Assembly (NCBI GenBank): GCA_964017145.1
Contig: OZ024851.1
Location: forward strand, 1,550,001 to 1,614,000
Direction of reading: 5' to 3'
DNA: 64,000 nt
Origin: Agrocybe praecox
Lineage: Eukaryota; Basidiomycota; Agaricomycetes; Agaricales; Agrocybaceae
Made by a program: the position numbers and the translations under genes. The notes under the pieces were generated by a model that worked only from the letters and a program-made list of their open reading frames with translations, made no database searches and was not told where the DNA came from. Below, piece by piece: positions 11,880-22,134 of this stretch. The stretch's first letter is position 1, and every line of letters starts with the position of its first letter.

Positions 11880-12457
11880 TGATGAATTTTATATGTTTTA
11901 AAAGGGATGTACCGAAATGGCAGTAACTGCCAAATTGGGAAGAGCTGCCTCAAAACCAAGTCGACAGTTCGCCTTTTTTTCTATCTAATCTAATCTAGGC
12001 TAGAACATATATATGTAAAATAAATATAGTACAAAAATGATTATATCATAATTAAAAATAGCGCAGCGCCCAAAAGAATATTATGACGTCTAAAAATAAC
12101 ACGTCATCCGGTTTTGCTTTTGCGCATCCATCCCGTCATGTCTCTTTTTGGTGGGGCAAAGGGCGCCAAAAAATCAGGAATAATTATCTGATCCTAACCT
12201 CCCAACCAGCGCCCTGAACCACCCATTCATTCTTTCGCTATTGCCCAAATACCGCAAAAATGTCCAAATCCTGCAATGTTTATGCATATTTGCTTAAGGC
12301 ATCTGCCAATGCCGCCCACTCAGCCTTTAGGGCCACTCTGGTGCGCTTTATAAGCATTCATATATCACTGGCCACCTTGGGCAGTTGCCCTCCCTGATGT
12401 ATGACTTATGCCAGGCAACTGCCCAGGTTTCATACATGAAAGTAGCTGCTATGGCTG
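11880..12457 (-). repeat. Right subterminal arm of element I
   Basis: Inverted copy of 5115-5660. Homology to the left arm of element II (20360 onward) continues past the arm to about 11430, including the CAAGAACGATGTGCGTTCTC block, about 1 kb in all. Confidence 0.85.
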
Positions 12458-12464
12458 GGGGATG

Positions 12465-13020
12465 TGTGGTGTACCGTGTGTTATGCATACAGAGTCTTCA
12501 CTGAACCGCTGTATAAAACATGTCTTAATATAGAAATGGCTTACTGGCTTCTGGTTGGCTAGCCAGCTGGCTTGCATGAATTACACAGCCGACAGGCGGC
12601 GCGTGCAGCATCATGGTCTTCTTGCAGATTCTCTCTGGCGCCACGTCGTTAGTTGTTGCCTTCATATGTATGTACTAACCATGCCACTTCAAGTTCTTAT
12701 ACCTCTTTTTTTTTTTGTGCAAGTCAACCCCTTGCTTTTGCCGGAATGCTCTGTGGCGCATGCTGTTTGTTCTTATATATTTTTCTTTCTGTGAGTCAAC
12801 CCCTTGTGTATTTTTCTGTGATCTGATGAATCAGTTAGAAGTCCCTGTGAACGACTCAGAACAGTATATTTTTAGAGGTGCCACTGCCAATGCCGCTGGT
12901 AACCTTACCAAAATTCTACACAACGATGTGTAGTTATGTTCTCGTCTCACATGTATACATTATCAGAGCGGAGACGACCACACTTGCATTACATTAACAC
13001 AAAGGTAATTTTACATGACA
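12465..13020. other. Non-coding interval between element I and cluster V
   Basis: No gene supported. It contains a duplicated GAGTCAACCCCTTG-type motif (about 12721 and 12793) and a palindrome CTACACAACGATGTGTAG at about 12915. I could not find a terminal repeat here that would define the left end of cluster V. Confidence 0.45.
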
Positions 13021-13027
13021 ATTGCAC

Positions 13028-13695
13028 TTAAATCTCCAAGACTCCAACACCTGTCGACACGTCTGCAAGAGCTTCTTCGATGTTATTTTCAAGGGTTTCG
13101 AACACAAAAAGTGATTCCTGTTCGATTTTCAAATGCTCGAGCTGTGCTAGATATAGTCCATGGCATGCATCTTTGTATGAGATTCCAAGTCTATCGCGGA
13201 GAGCCATGACCTCTGCATGCTGCTCTAAAATGTTGAATTCGGATAATTGCTTCATTGTTGGTCAGCGAGATAACAAGTCAACAAAAAAGGTAACATTACT
13301 GGATCAGGGGGAAATTTGATTCGGAGCTCAGTAATGCGATCACTGATGTCCAAGTTGTCTGGAATACCGTTCTGCAATGGAACAATTTAAATATGGAATG
13401 ATGATATAGGAGGGAAAGCGCCGCCAGAATGTAACAAATCACTCACCCCTGTAGAACATTTTGGAAGTTGTACTTGAAGTTTGCGCTTGTATGCAGCAGT
13501 CTTGGCCTCAAGGTCTTCCACCATAAAAGATGGCAAAATGTAAGTTTTGCCATCTTTTGCAGGGCGTTCCACATAACCCACGGGAAGGGGGGGCAGGGTT
13601 TTCATGGCGAGGTTGCTAGTATCCTTCTCCTTTCCCTTGCGATTTGTCTCCTTGGACTTCGTTTTCTTGCTGGCTTTCTTGCTTGATTCTGCCAT
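13028..13695 (-). CDS. Small Lys-rich accessory protein of KDZ cluster V
   Basis: Three exons with consistent phase: 13695-13447, 13371-13300 and 13249-13028, giving 180 aa. The introns begin GTGAGT and GTAATG and end GCAG and GAAG. The N-terminus is strongly basic (MAESSKKASKKTKSKET), followed by LPPLPVGYVERPAKDGKTYI and a helical C-terminus (EHLKIEQESLFVFETLENNI). The gene sits divergently beside the Zn-cluster gene at 13931 and belongs with the KDZ cluster by position. No family is recognised; a nucleic-acid-binding or partner-binding role would be a guess. The exon model is well supported by frame continuity. Confidence 0.65.
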
Positions 13696-13930
13696 GAATA
13701 GGGAAGGTTGATAAAGATAGAAAAAATAGAAACAAAATTGTGTCACTGAACATGTATTAGTCATGATTAGTCATGTGATGTGACTACGTGATGTTGGATT
13801 TGGAACGTCGATTTAGACGACTGATCCCTCCATTTTTCCAACCCCACTCAGTCTCATTCCGCTTCCCATCTTCTATTTCTTATTCCCCTTCCCGTTAGAC
13901 ATTTTCAAACATGGTGCATCTTGACACATC

Positions 13931-16715
13931 ATGCCGAAATATGATGGCAAATATATCACGGAGAAGATGAAATCTTACGAGGAGGAACTGGACACAGTGC
14001 TTGCCAAAAATATACATGTTTCTATCTTGGGGTCTTTGAATAAAAAAGTGGTAAGCAGATGATCAGCCATTCAATTACATGACCCAAAGTAAATGCTATT
14101 TACTCAAGCGGCATCTGGTGAAACGTGCAATGAAGGAAGATCCAGCCCTTGCTGATCACCCAGCCATTGGGGGCCACACCTTGCTGGCCAAAGTACTCAG
14201 CACATACAGGCAATGTGAGAACGATGGGGCTAACCTTAGTCTCACTATCAAGAACATCGTCAAAAGTCACCCTAGCGCGGAAGATGGGCAGGGGCTTGGA
14301 ACTGGTGCCGCCACTCACACCGTCAGCACGCACAGGTTGGAAGCGAAAGCAAGTACGTCGCGCGCCGCGACTGGCGGCGCTACCCAAGAAGAGATCGAAG
14401 CCAAAGTGCAGGCAGCCGTTGAAAAGGCAGAAGTGGCAGCAAAAGTACGTTCTCGTGTTTATGTTGACATACCGAACAGACAACGCGGCGGCGCTATTGG
14501 CAGTGAAACAAATTTGACAAAAAGCAAGAGTAATACCACTGACATCAGTGAACAGGCTGCCTCTGCAAGCATGACTTCCAAGGGAAAACCAAAACCCAAA
14601 CAAAAACAAAAATCAAGCACGGTGGTGGCAGATGTAGCGGCACCTCCTCCCAAGGCACCCGTGCAGAAACCAAAAAAGCATAAGTGGAATACATATTCAT
14701 TAGACATTACTAAATATACAACGATGATGTATAGACCAAGAGGAGCCGCCTAAGAAGAAAATGCGCGAGATCGCACCAGTTGAAGATGACATCGACGGCC
14801 CTGCAGAGACGACAATGGAATCCCGCAAACAAAAGAAGGGCAAAGGGAAGCAAAAGGAAGCAACCCCCGAGCCAGCAACAGACAGTGATTGCCAGGTTGT
14901 GGAAAACGTCAAGCGTGTATCAAAGGCGCCGGTGACAGCGGCGCCAATCACAACCCTCAAGGTCAAGAAGGAGAAAATCAATCAATCGTCGGCGCACGCA
15001 GTGGTGTCCCAGGCGCTCCATAAACGCAAACATCAAGACGAAAGTGATGCTGAGTCAGTCAGCGACGAGGAGAATGACGAGCACGAGAGCGACAACAATG
15101 ACAAGGTTGATGCACGTCCACCTATTTTATTGGTTGGCCCAACCATTGAGGCAAAGGTTCATCACCTCATGATGTATGGCCGCCCATCCCAATGTGAACG
15201 TTGCAGAAAAAAGGACAAGAAATGCTCACCCAAGCTGCCAAACACCTCCTCGTTCAAGATTGGTGACGATGGCCTCATTGGCGTCGCATGTGTGGAGTGC
15301 ACAACGGGGAAGAAGCGATGCATTTGGTATGGGTTACCAGCCTTCATGCCCAAGGAGGCGACATTCCAAATATCGGCAGTGAAGCCCAAGGCTGAGAAAG
15401 AGGGTATCAAGATTGTTATAGCAGAAAAAGGTGAGTTTCGATATTGTTCAGCTATGATAATTTTGACAGACTGGTTCGAATAGGAGCAGAAGGTAGCGCC
15501 GCCATCGAGTGCCGCATTCTTGATTTGGAATCCAAGCTTGTGAAGAAAGAGCGGGAAAATTCCAACCTTGCAGATTTGCTGGCTAAGGCAGAAAGTCGAA
15601 TCTCGTTGGTTGAGACAAAAAACAACCTTGCCATAGACAAGTTGAAGTTGGAGAAAAGCGACATGAAGACCGCCGCCAACAAGCTGCAAAAAAAAGTCTA
15701 AACCCTACGCAGCGAGGTCAACACTCTCAAGGTGGCACAGCCTGACACATCAGGGGAGATGGCAGAAATCAGGGGCATCGCAAATTTGGCCCTGGCAGAA
15801 GCACAAAACAATTCCAAGTGGCTCGGTAAAATCGACACGTTGATGAAGACGATGCTGAAGGCGGCAGAAGAGCACAATTCAAACACCCAGAACCAGAATG
15901 AAGGCGCCGCCACTGTCACCGACCGCTCTCTGGCTGAGGTTTACAGCAGCTCCAGTAGCACAAGCTCAAGTAGTAGCGATGAGGATAACGATGCTGAGGG
16001 CAACAACTCCGAACAAGACATGGACGCCAACACCGTTGCTATGCCCCTGGATGAGTTTGTTGACCCACCCAGTGGCATTTCCACTGAGGACGCGCAAGGA
16101 GATACTGACAGCGACATGCAAATGACACAGGATGTGGCCAACACTGGAGAGGAAGATTGGGTCATGCATGATGGAATGACCCCCAAGCCGCAACCAACCT
16201 TCTCACTGGGCACTGGTGATGTGCCACCAGTCAATCCTACTCGCGCCGCCTCTGTTGCCCCCGAGCCGCAACCAGCCTTCTCACTGGGCACTGGTGATGT
16301 GCTTCCAGTCGATCCTACTCGCGCCGCTTCTGTCGCCGCCGCCACCGCTGAGGTTACCAACAGTTACACTCCCACTGCTGGTAAGACCCTCAATGAGACC
16401 GCCCTTGACCCCACAACCAGCCTCGCCCCTGCATTTGACATCACTATCAACACCACCACCCTCAACAACACCACCCTCAACAACAACGACAACACTGCCA
16501 ACACCACCGCACCCGCCTTCTCTGCTGATACAATCGTCGCCGCTGCCAACACCGCCCCTATGTCGATTGCCTCCATGCAGGACAATGTTTTCCCTGGTCA
16601 CAGTACCAGTTCGCAACTTTTGCCCATTCCCCTTTCTTCAACCTCGATCAGTAATGCAATGAATGCAATGCTTGAGGATTTAGTTGATTATGGTGGGCCA
16701 GAGGGTGAAACCTGA
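13931..16715 (+). CDS. Zn2Cys6-like, coiled-coil accessory protein of KDZ cluster V
   Basis: Exon 1 is 13931-14050 (MPKYDGKYITEKMKSYEEEL); exon 2 starts at 14109 in the same phase. A further splice or frameshift near 14690-14750 is needed to enter the frame that runs 14761-15430. The middle part has two CX2CX6C blocks (CERCRKKDKKC, then about 21 residues, then CVECTTGKKRC), a binuclear-zinc pattern with a loop longer than in GAL4-type clusters. After an intron at 15431-15482 comes a coiled coil (LESKLVKKERENSNLADLLA), a single in-frame TAA at 15699, then the same frame continues (SEVNTLKVAQPD) to an acidic Ser/Thr/Pro tail with a tandem 27-residue repeat (QPTFSLGTGDVPPVNPTRAA and its copy). 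Probably DNA-binding by the Cys pattern. The TAA suggests decay. Confidence 0.55.
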
Positions 16716-17005
16716 GTGGTGTTAATTCGTTTTTTGTCTTTGGCTGGCAGCAGCGCCCCCCCCCGCCGGTTCTTTTTGCTATTGTATATACACCTCTTTG
16801 CTACAGAATCTAATTTGGGTGCACGGCAGTGCACCTCTATAAATATGTTTAAATATACTCGCTTTGTTTTCTTGTCCACAGAAAGATACCCCAACTAAGT
16901 GAGTAACATAAGACACTGAGCAAAAAAAAAAACAAGTACTTTGTAAACTTAAGATACATATATTGGCAAGGCATAAATTAAGTAGAGCCTAATAATATCA
17001 GAAGG

Positions 17006-19231
17006 TCATCCTTCTCTATGCCTTGGCTTGCGGACATGTTTCTCTGGTACTGTCCATCTTGTTGCCTCTTCAAGTGCCTGATCATCAGGACCCAGCCTTT
17101 TTCTTCCCTTCCCTTGCATTTTTTGTGTTAATTGCCCACTGGGAAGCATTCCATCCAATGTCGGCGCCGCCGGGAGCGCCGCAAGTTGCACAGCATTTGC
17201 CTCAACACTATCAATGTGATCAATCTTGGGGGTTACAAATTGACCACTAGTTGGCTGCGAGATCATGTTTTGCCTGTGTGGCAAAGGATCATTTGGAGAA
17301 GTAAAGATTGAAGGAAGCCCGTTATCATTATTCGCCTCCCTTGTTGGTAATGGCAATGTTTGTGTTATAGCTTGATGGAAAGGATGCTCACTAGACGGCG
17401 GCGGGATCTGGGGCGCATTGTGCATCTCGTGCAACAGCGTAGGGTCAATGCACTCTTCATCCGTTGGATATGAAGTATCATCCACCTCCATGTCATTGAT
17501 ATCAGCATTTTCTAATGGCGGTGTGTGTGGCGGCGCGTTTGCATTTGGCATTGGTGTAGCTGATTGAGAACTTCTTTGTGAAGGCGGCATCACATAAAGC
17601 CCGCGCATATCTAGGATTTCCTCGTGAGGTCCTGGTGCATTTCTGGACTTGCGTTTTGATGGTACAGCAATTAAGGGCTCAGCCACCCGCCGGTCAGGCG
17701 CTGCTAGCTCAGCACCTGCATCGTCATCTTCATTCTTTTCAGGGTATGGTGCGTCTATTAAATCTCTTTTGCACTGCTTGCTGGTAACTCTTTTGAAGCG
17801 AAAGACTTGTTCCAATGCATATGTTTCCTGACGTTCCCAGATGTGGTCAAAAAATATCTTCATCTCTTCCATTGTCAGATTGCGGGGGTCTTTAAACTTC
17901 CAATTTTTTGGCAGATATCTCTTGTCAAAGAATTTCTTGGGTTCCTCCAAAATTGCACCGTAAGGAACAGGTTGGCTCCGCCCCGAAGCAATTTCTAGAA
18001 ATTGAGATAATTGAGATAATTGCGCCGACGTGAGTGCTGCTGTAAGTAAATTTGGTATCAACACAACACTCACCATATTGTATAGAGAGATATTTGCGAA
18101 AAACAGCTTCATAATCTCCCTTTGAGACTTTTCCATTGCGCAGAATGGCAGCAATTTTAGGAAAACCTGTGGCCCGGTCCATCTGGATATACTGTGCATA
18201 TGATTTAGTTGCACAATAATTGAATCTGGGCTTAATCCCATCCTTGAGTTCAAAAAGGTGTTCCAGGTAAGCAAAAATATAACGTTCCCATTCAACAACG
18301 AGATCCTCATTCTCGCGCTCAAATGTATCCGCCTTAACCCCAAGTAGTGCCGCCATGTTATCATGTCTGTGAAGAATAATCAATACAACCCATATGTTGT
18401 TACAATGAACTTACACTTGGATGCCCCAAACACCGGCCTCACTTTTGGACAAAACAAAGCTTAGTGAAAGTAGCCCCATTTCCAAAAAATTCCTTTGAGC
18501 ACTTTGATCAAGGCGTTTATAAATGAACTTTTTGGCCAGCCTGTAATTTCATCACAATCAGAAAAAATAAGCACCGCGGGGGGGAGGCTGGATTTTGCGG
18601 CGCCACACATTATCCATTTTTGGAAAGGACGCCACGCACTTTCGCTTAATATGCTCTGGATTCCCTTCTTCTCTCCTACGTTCTATTTCCTTTTCAATAG
18701 CTTTGTGTTCCCGTGAAGTGAGCTTGGAGATAACCTTTCCAATGGCCTTTGAACGGTAAGAAAACCATCCCTCAGTTTTGCTGTCAGCAGACTCAATGCG
18801 CATGAGTTTTGCTATCTCGGAAAAAACTTCTTCTTGTCTTTGCTGCCAAATGATATCGGATTTCTTCAGTATAAATGTTGGTTGGGATTCTGGAGTGGAT
18901 TTGTATGGCCTCCATCTGTTGTGTACATACACAAGTAGGTCCTGGAGTGGGTTCAGTAGTGGTCACATATGAAAGCAAATAATTGAATATTCACCTCAAC
19001 CCTGTGTTCCTTCTCAAAAGAACTGAAATGTGCACCTTGTTGAATTACCCAAAAATTAAAAAGCTCGACACAGAGCTCTGCGACAATAATATGACGTCGT
19101 TCGGCTGGAGTTGTTGCTGCCAGATATCTTTCTTTATAAGGCTTGATAATAGCCATTTCTTCTCTGTCATATTTAGGCGCCTTGTTGATTTTTGATGGAT
19201 TTATGTAAAGGTCAGGATTGTAGGCGGCCAT
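17006..19231 (-). CDS. Helical accessory protein of KDZ cluster V
   Basis: Minus-strand multi-exon gene. The N-terminus is near 19231 (MAAYNPDLYINPSKINKAPK), followed by helical exons at about 19200-18980, 18930-18560 (WFSYRSKAIGKVISKLTS) and 18380-18080, then a long last exon to 17006. The last exon holds a charged segment (NWKFKDPRNLTMEEMKIFFD) and a Pro/Ser/acidic tail ending in a basic KHVRKPRHR. It resembles in layout the element II protein at 31529-34065 (helical first half, disordered second half). No enzyme motif is visible. Exon boundaries are approximate; the start could also be 19264. Confidence 0.5.
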
Positions 19232-19435
19232 GGGAGTGGGTTGTGGGCAACAAGCGCTTCTCACTCAATGTTTCCAAAATAATATCCTCATAATATTATG
19301 TGAAAAACAAAACATGTCAGGTGAGCGGAAATTTTCTCCAATCTCCCCAAAACATTTGAACCGTCGGGCCAAGATTTTTTGAGCCTCCTTTGTTTCTTCT
19401 TGAACATCCACCAATATTCCAACAATCTAATTACT

Positions 19436-20359
19436 ATGCCTGCTTCAACATCACTGAAGAGACGTTGCAAAACCCAAAGACGTCTAGAACAAACTGATTT
19501 AGAAGCACAATCAGTACTGCGGGGTCAGCAAGTAACGTCGACAGGAAGAAATGGACAACAAACCTCAAAAACTGTGTTCCGAACATTATTTACACCCTTG
19601 CAAGAAGATTCAAGCTCGGATTCTGGTTCAGATTCCGGCCGGGAACATGATAATCATTTAAATTGGAATTTCCATGATGACTACGTGGATAATGAACATC
19701 CAGAAGAGGAAATAGTCCAACCCCGAGAGAGAAGGACTCGAAAGGTACATCACTAGTATCATTCTTCATGCAAGCGCTTATTTGCTAAATTTAGACACAA
19801 CACCATTACATTCGCGAATTTGTGGATCGAATTGATGATATTCTGCTTGGATTGCTGAGTCACGAGGCACAGAAAAGGGAGGAATTCCTTTGCCAACACT
19901 GTGACAATGTCAATACAGCTGTATGGCGTTGCAAGGACTGTAGCTTGGGTAGCGTAATGTGTCGAAAGTGCATGCGCTTAACTCATAGCGCAAATCCTTT
20001 GCACAAGATTCAGCGCTGGGCTGGGGGTCACTTCCGCCCTGCAGAACTATGGGAGGTTGGCTCATATCTCCTTGTAAAACATCAGAAGGACAAGGCCATC
20101 TGCAGCAGCCTTCAGCTCAACATGATATATTTGGAGGAACAGGAAAAGGTAAAAGACGCTGTTGAGCAACAGAGGTTGCAAACAATATACGCTGAGGCAA
20201 CAGGCGCCGAAAGGAGCGCCGCCCTAGATGACACGAACGAACCCTTTATACCAACTACAGCTTCGCATGCCAATCAGCCGGATATTGATCCAAAAACCTT
20301 TGAAGATAGTGATGAGGCATTTGAACAATATCTCGACAACCTTCACCTCGCAAATAGCA
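19436..20359 (+). pseudogene. KDZ transposase, 5' part, interrupted by element II
   Basis: Starts MPASTSLKRRCKTQRRLEQT with an acidic Ser/Asp region; an intron at about 19745-19795 leads to RIDDILLGLLSHEAQKREEF. A CxC2-type zinc cluster follows (CQHCDNVNTAVWRC, CKDC, CRKCMRLTHSANPLHKIQRW). The frame runs to AATAGCA (20353-20359), the left target duplication of element II. It resumes in the same frame after the right duplication copy at 35232, so the two parts were one gene. Cys-cluster domains of this kind precede the RNase H-fold of KDZ transposases (CxC families of Iyer et al.). Confidence 0.8.
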
Positions 20360-21000
20360 CAGCCTTAGCAGTTAGATTCATACATGAAACCTGGGCAGTT
20401 GACTGACAAGGCTCATACATCAGGGTGGGCAGTGACATATGAGTGCTTATAAAGCGCACCAGAGTGGCCATAAGGGCTGAGTGGGTGGAATTGGTAGATG
20501 CCTTAGTCAAACATATATAAACAATGCATGATTTGGCCATTTTTGCAGTATTTAGGCAATAACGGAAGAATGGATGGGTGGTTTGAGGCGCTTGTTGGGA
20601 GGTTAGGATCAGATAATTAATGCTGATTTTTTGGCACCCTTTGCCCCACCAAAAAGAGACATGACAGGATGGATGCGCAAAAGCGAAACTGGATGACGTG
20701 TTATTTTTGGACATTATAATATTCTTTTGGGCGCTGCGCTATTTTTAATTATGATATGATCAATTTTGTACTATATTTATTTCACATATATATTTTGTAG
20801 CCTAGATTAGATTAGATAGAAAAAAAAGCGAACTATGTTTTGAGGTGGCTCTTCTCAATTTGGCAGTTACTGCCATTTTGGTGCATCCTTCTTAAAACAT
20901 ATAAAATTCATAAATTTTTTGTTTTGTTTTATTGTGTATACTACAGTACATTGAACTAATACATATATTTATTGACTAATTTCAAAAGAGCAGAAGAAGA
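20360..21000 (+). repeat. Left subterminal arm of element II
   Basis: Inverted copy of 34640-35231; direct relative of 5115-5660 and inverted relative of 11880-12457. Contains TTTTTTGGCACCCTTTGCCC and the AATTTGGCAGTTACTGCC palindrome-like block near its inner end. Confidence 0.88.
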
Positions 21001-21950
21001 GAGCGAGGAGCAAGCAGAATAACGAGAAGGAAGGAAGCGAGCGCAAAGACGATGAATACGAAACCGAGAACGATGTGCGTTCTCGATTTCGCATGTCTCT
21101 CTTCCTCGCTGTTCCCCCTACTTGTCATCCATCTTACTCGCCAGCCAACCCCCCCTGCTCTGCCTATGCAAACCTCTGCCTCTCATTCCTTCTCCACCCC
21201 CTCCCGTCCTTCGGGAGCCACCTCCTCATGTTTGTGCTGGGTTTTACTCGTGGTGGTGCATGCAGAGGCAGGGGTGGCAAGTGGTGGAGAGGTTGGAAGG
21301 TGAGGAAGGAGATGCCGGCGGGTAGGCGTGAAGCCTATTGCTTCATCCTCGTCGTGGCCGTGTGTGTACGCTGCCGTCGTCACCGCTGTGCCTACGTCGC
21401 TGTTGTGGTCATTGTGTGCTTACGCTGCTGTTGTCGTCGTGTCCATTGTATTATCAAGCAACCACTCACGTCCCTATCCAGGGGAGGCAGTGGTCAAGTG
21501 GTGGAGGGAAGGTGAGGAAGGAGATGCCGGTGGGTAGGCGTGAAGCCTATTGCCTCATCCTCATCGTGGTCGTGTGCGTACGCTGCCGTCGTTACCACTG
21601 TGCCTACGTTGCTGTCGTGGTCGTTGTGTGCCTACGCTGCCGTTGTCGTCGTGTCCGTTGTGTTGTCAAGCAACCACTCATGTCCCTATCCAGGGGAGGC
21701 AGTGGTTTCTGGCGTCGTCGTCGTCGTCGTCGTAGGTGCGTAGTACAGCCCACATCCCTGTGGAGAAGGGAGGGGCTGGCAGGGATGTGTTGGAGGTAGC
21801 GATGATGGTGGTGATGAGGGACAAGAAGGAAGAAATCAACCAATGTGCGGTTGATTTCTTCCAAATACGGCGATTCCCACGCCGGTCCGGTTGGTATCTG
21901 GTCCGTGCTCATTGTCGAATAACCGGTGTTCCCACTGCCAGAATTGTTAG
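21000..21950. repeat. Inner left arm of element II: minisatellite and hairpin module
   Basis: Inverted relative of 11000-11830 in element I: GATGTGCGTTCTC block, AGGCGTGAAGCCTATTGC (twice, about 21326 and 21538, marking a tandem duplication of about 212 bp), TACGCTGCCGTCGT minisatellite, then the hairpin GGAAGAAATCAACC against GGTTGATTTCTTCC at 21831-21863. No coding content. Confidence 0.7.
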
Positions 21951-22134
21951 ATATTTTTATAGAAAACATAGATCTACGTCACTCATTAAATTCGGGCATC
22001 AAAACAGAGGTAGTATTGTATACGAGTTTAAAATAGTACAAGTTTCAAAAAACAAAAATAAGGGACGAGATAGCAAATAAAATGACATACAAAAACACAG
22101 GCAGACGTCCAGGAATCAGTAAAACGAACGACGT

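Larger units (their letters stand above)
5115..12457. mobile_element. Element I: 7.3-kb non-coding TIR transposon, KDZ-related, 7-bp target duplication
   Basis: GGGGATG occurs directly outside both ends (5108-5114 and 12458-12464). The ends are inverted copies beginning CACCTGTAGCAG (left) and, in reverse complement, CAGCCATAGCAG (right), followed by the shared TTCATGTATGAAACCTGGGC. The inverted arms extend about 550-600 bp. No transposase or other convincing gene lies inside; the interior is minisatellite, hairpins and an AT-rich core, plus the nested element III. The arms are near-identical to those of element II (20360-35231), which encodes a KDZ transposase, so element I is most simply a non-autonomous member of that family. 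The 7-bp duplication is one shorter than the 8 bp I recall for Zisupton elements. Confidence 0.85.
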
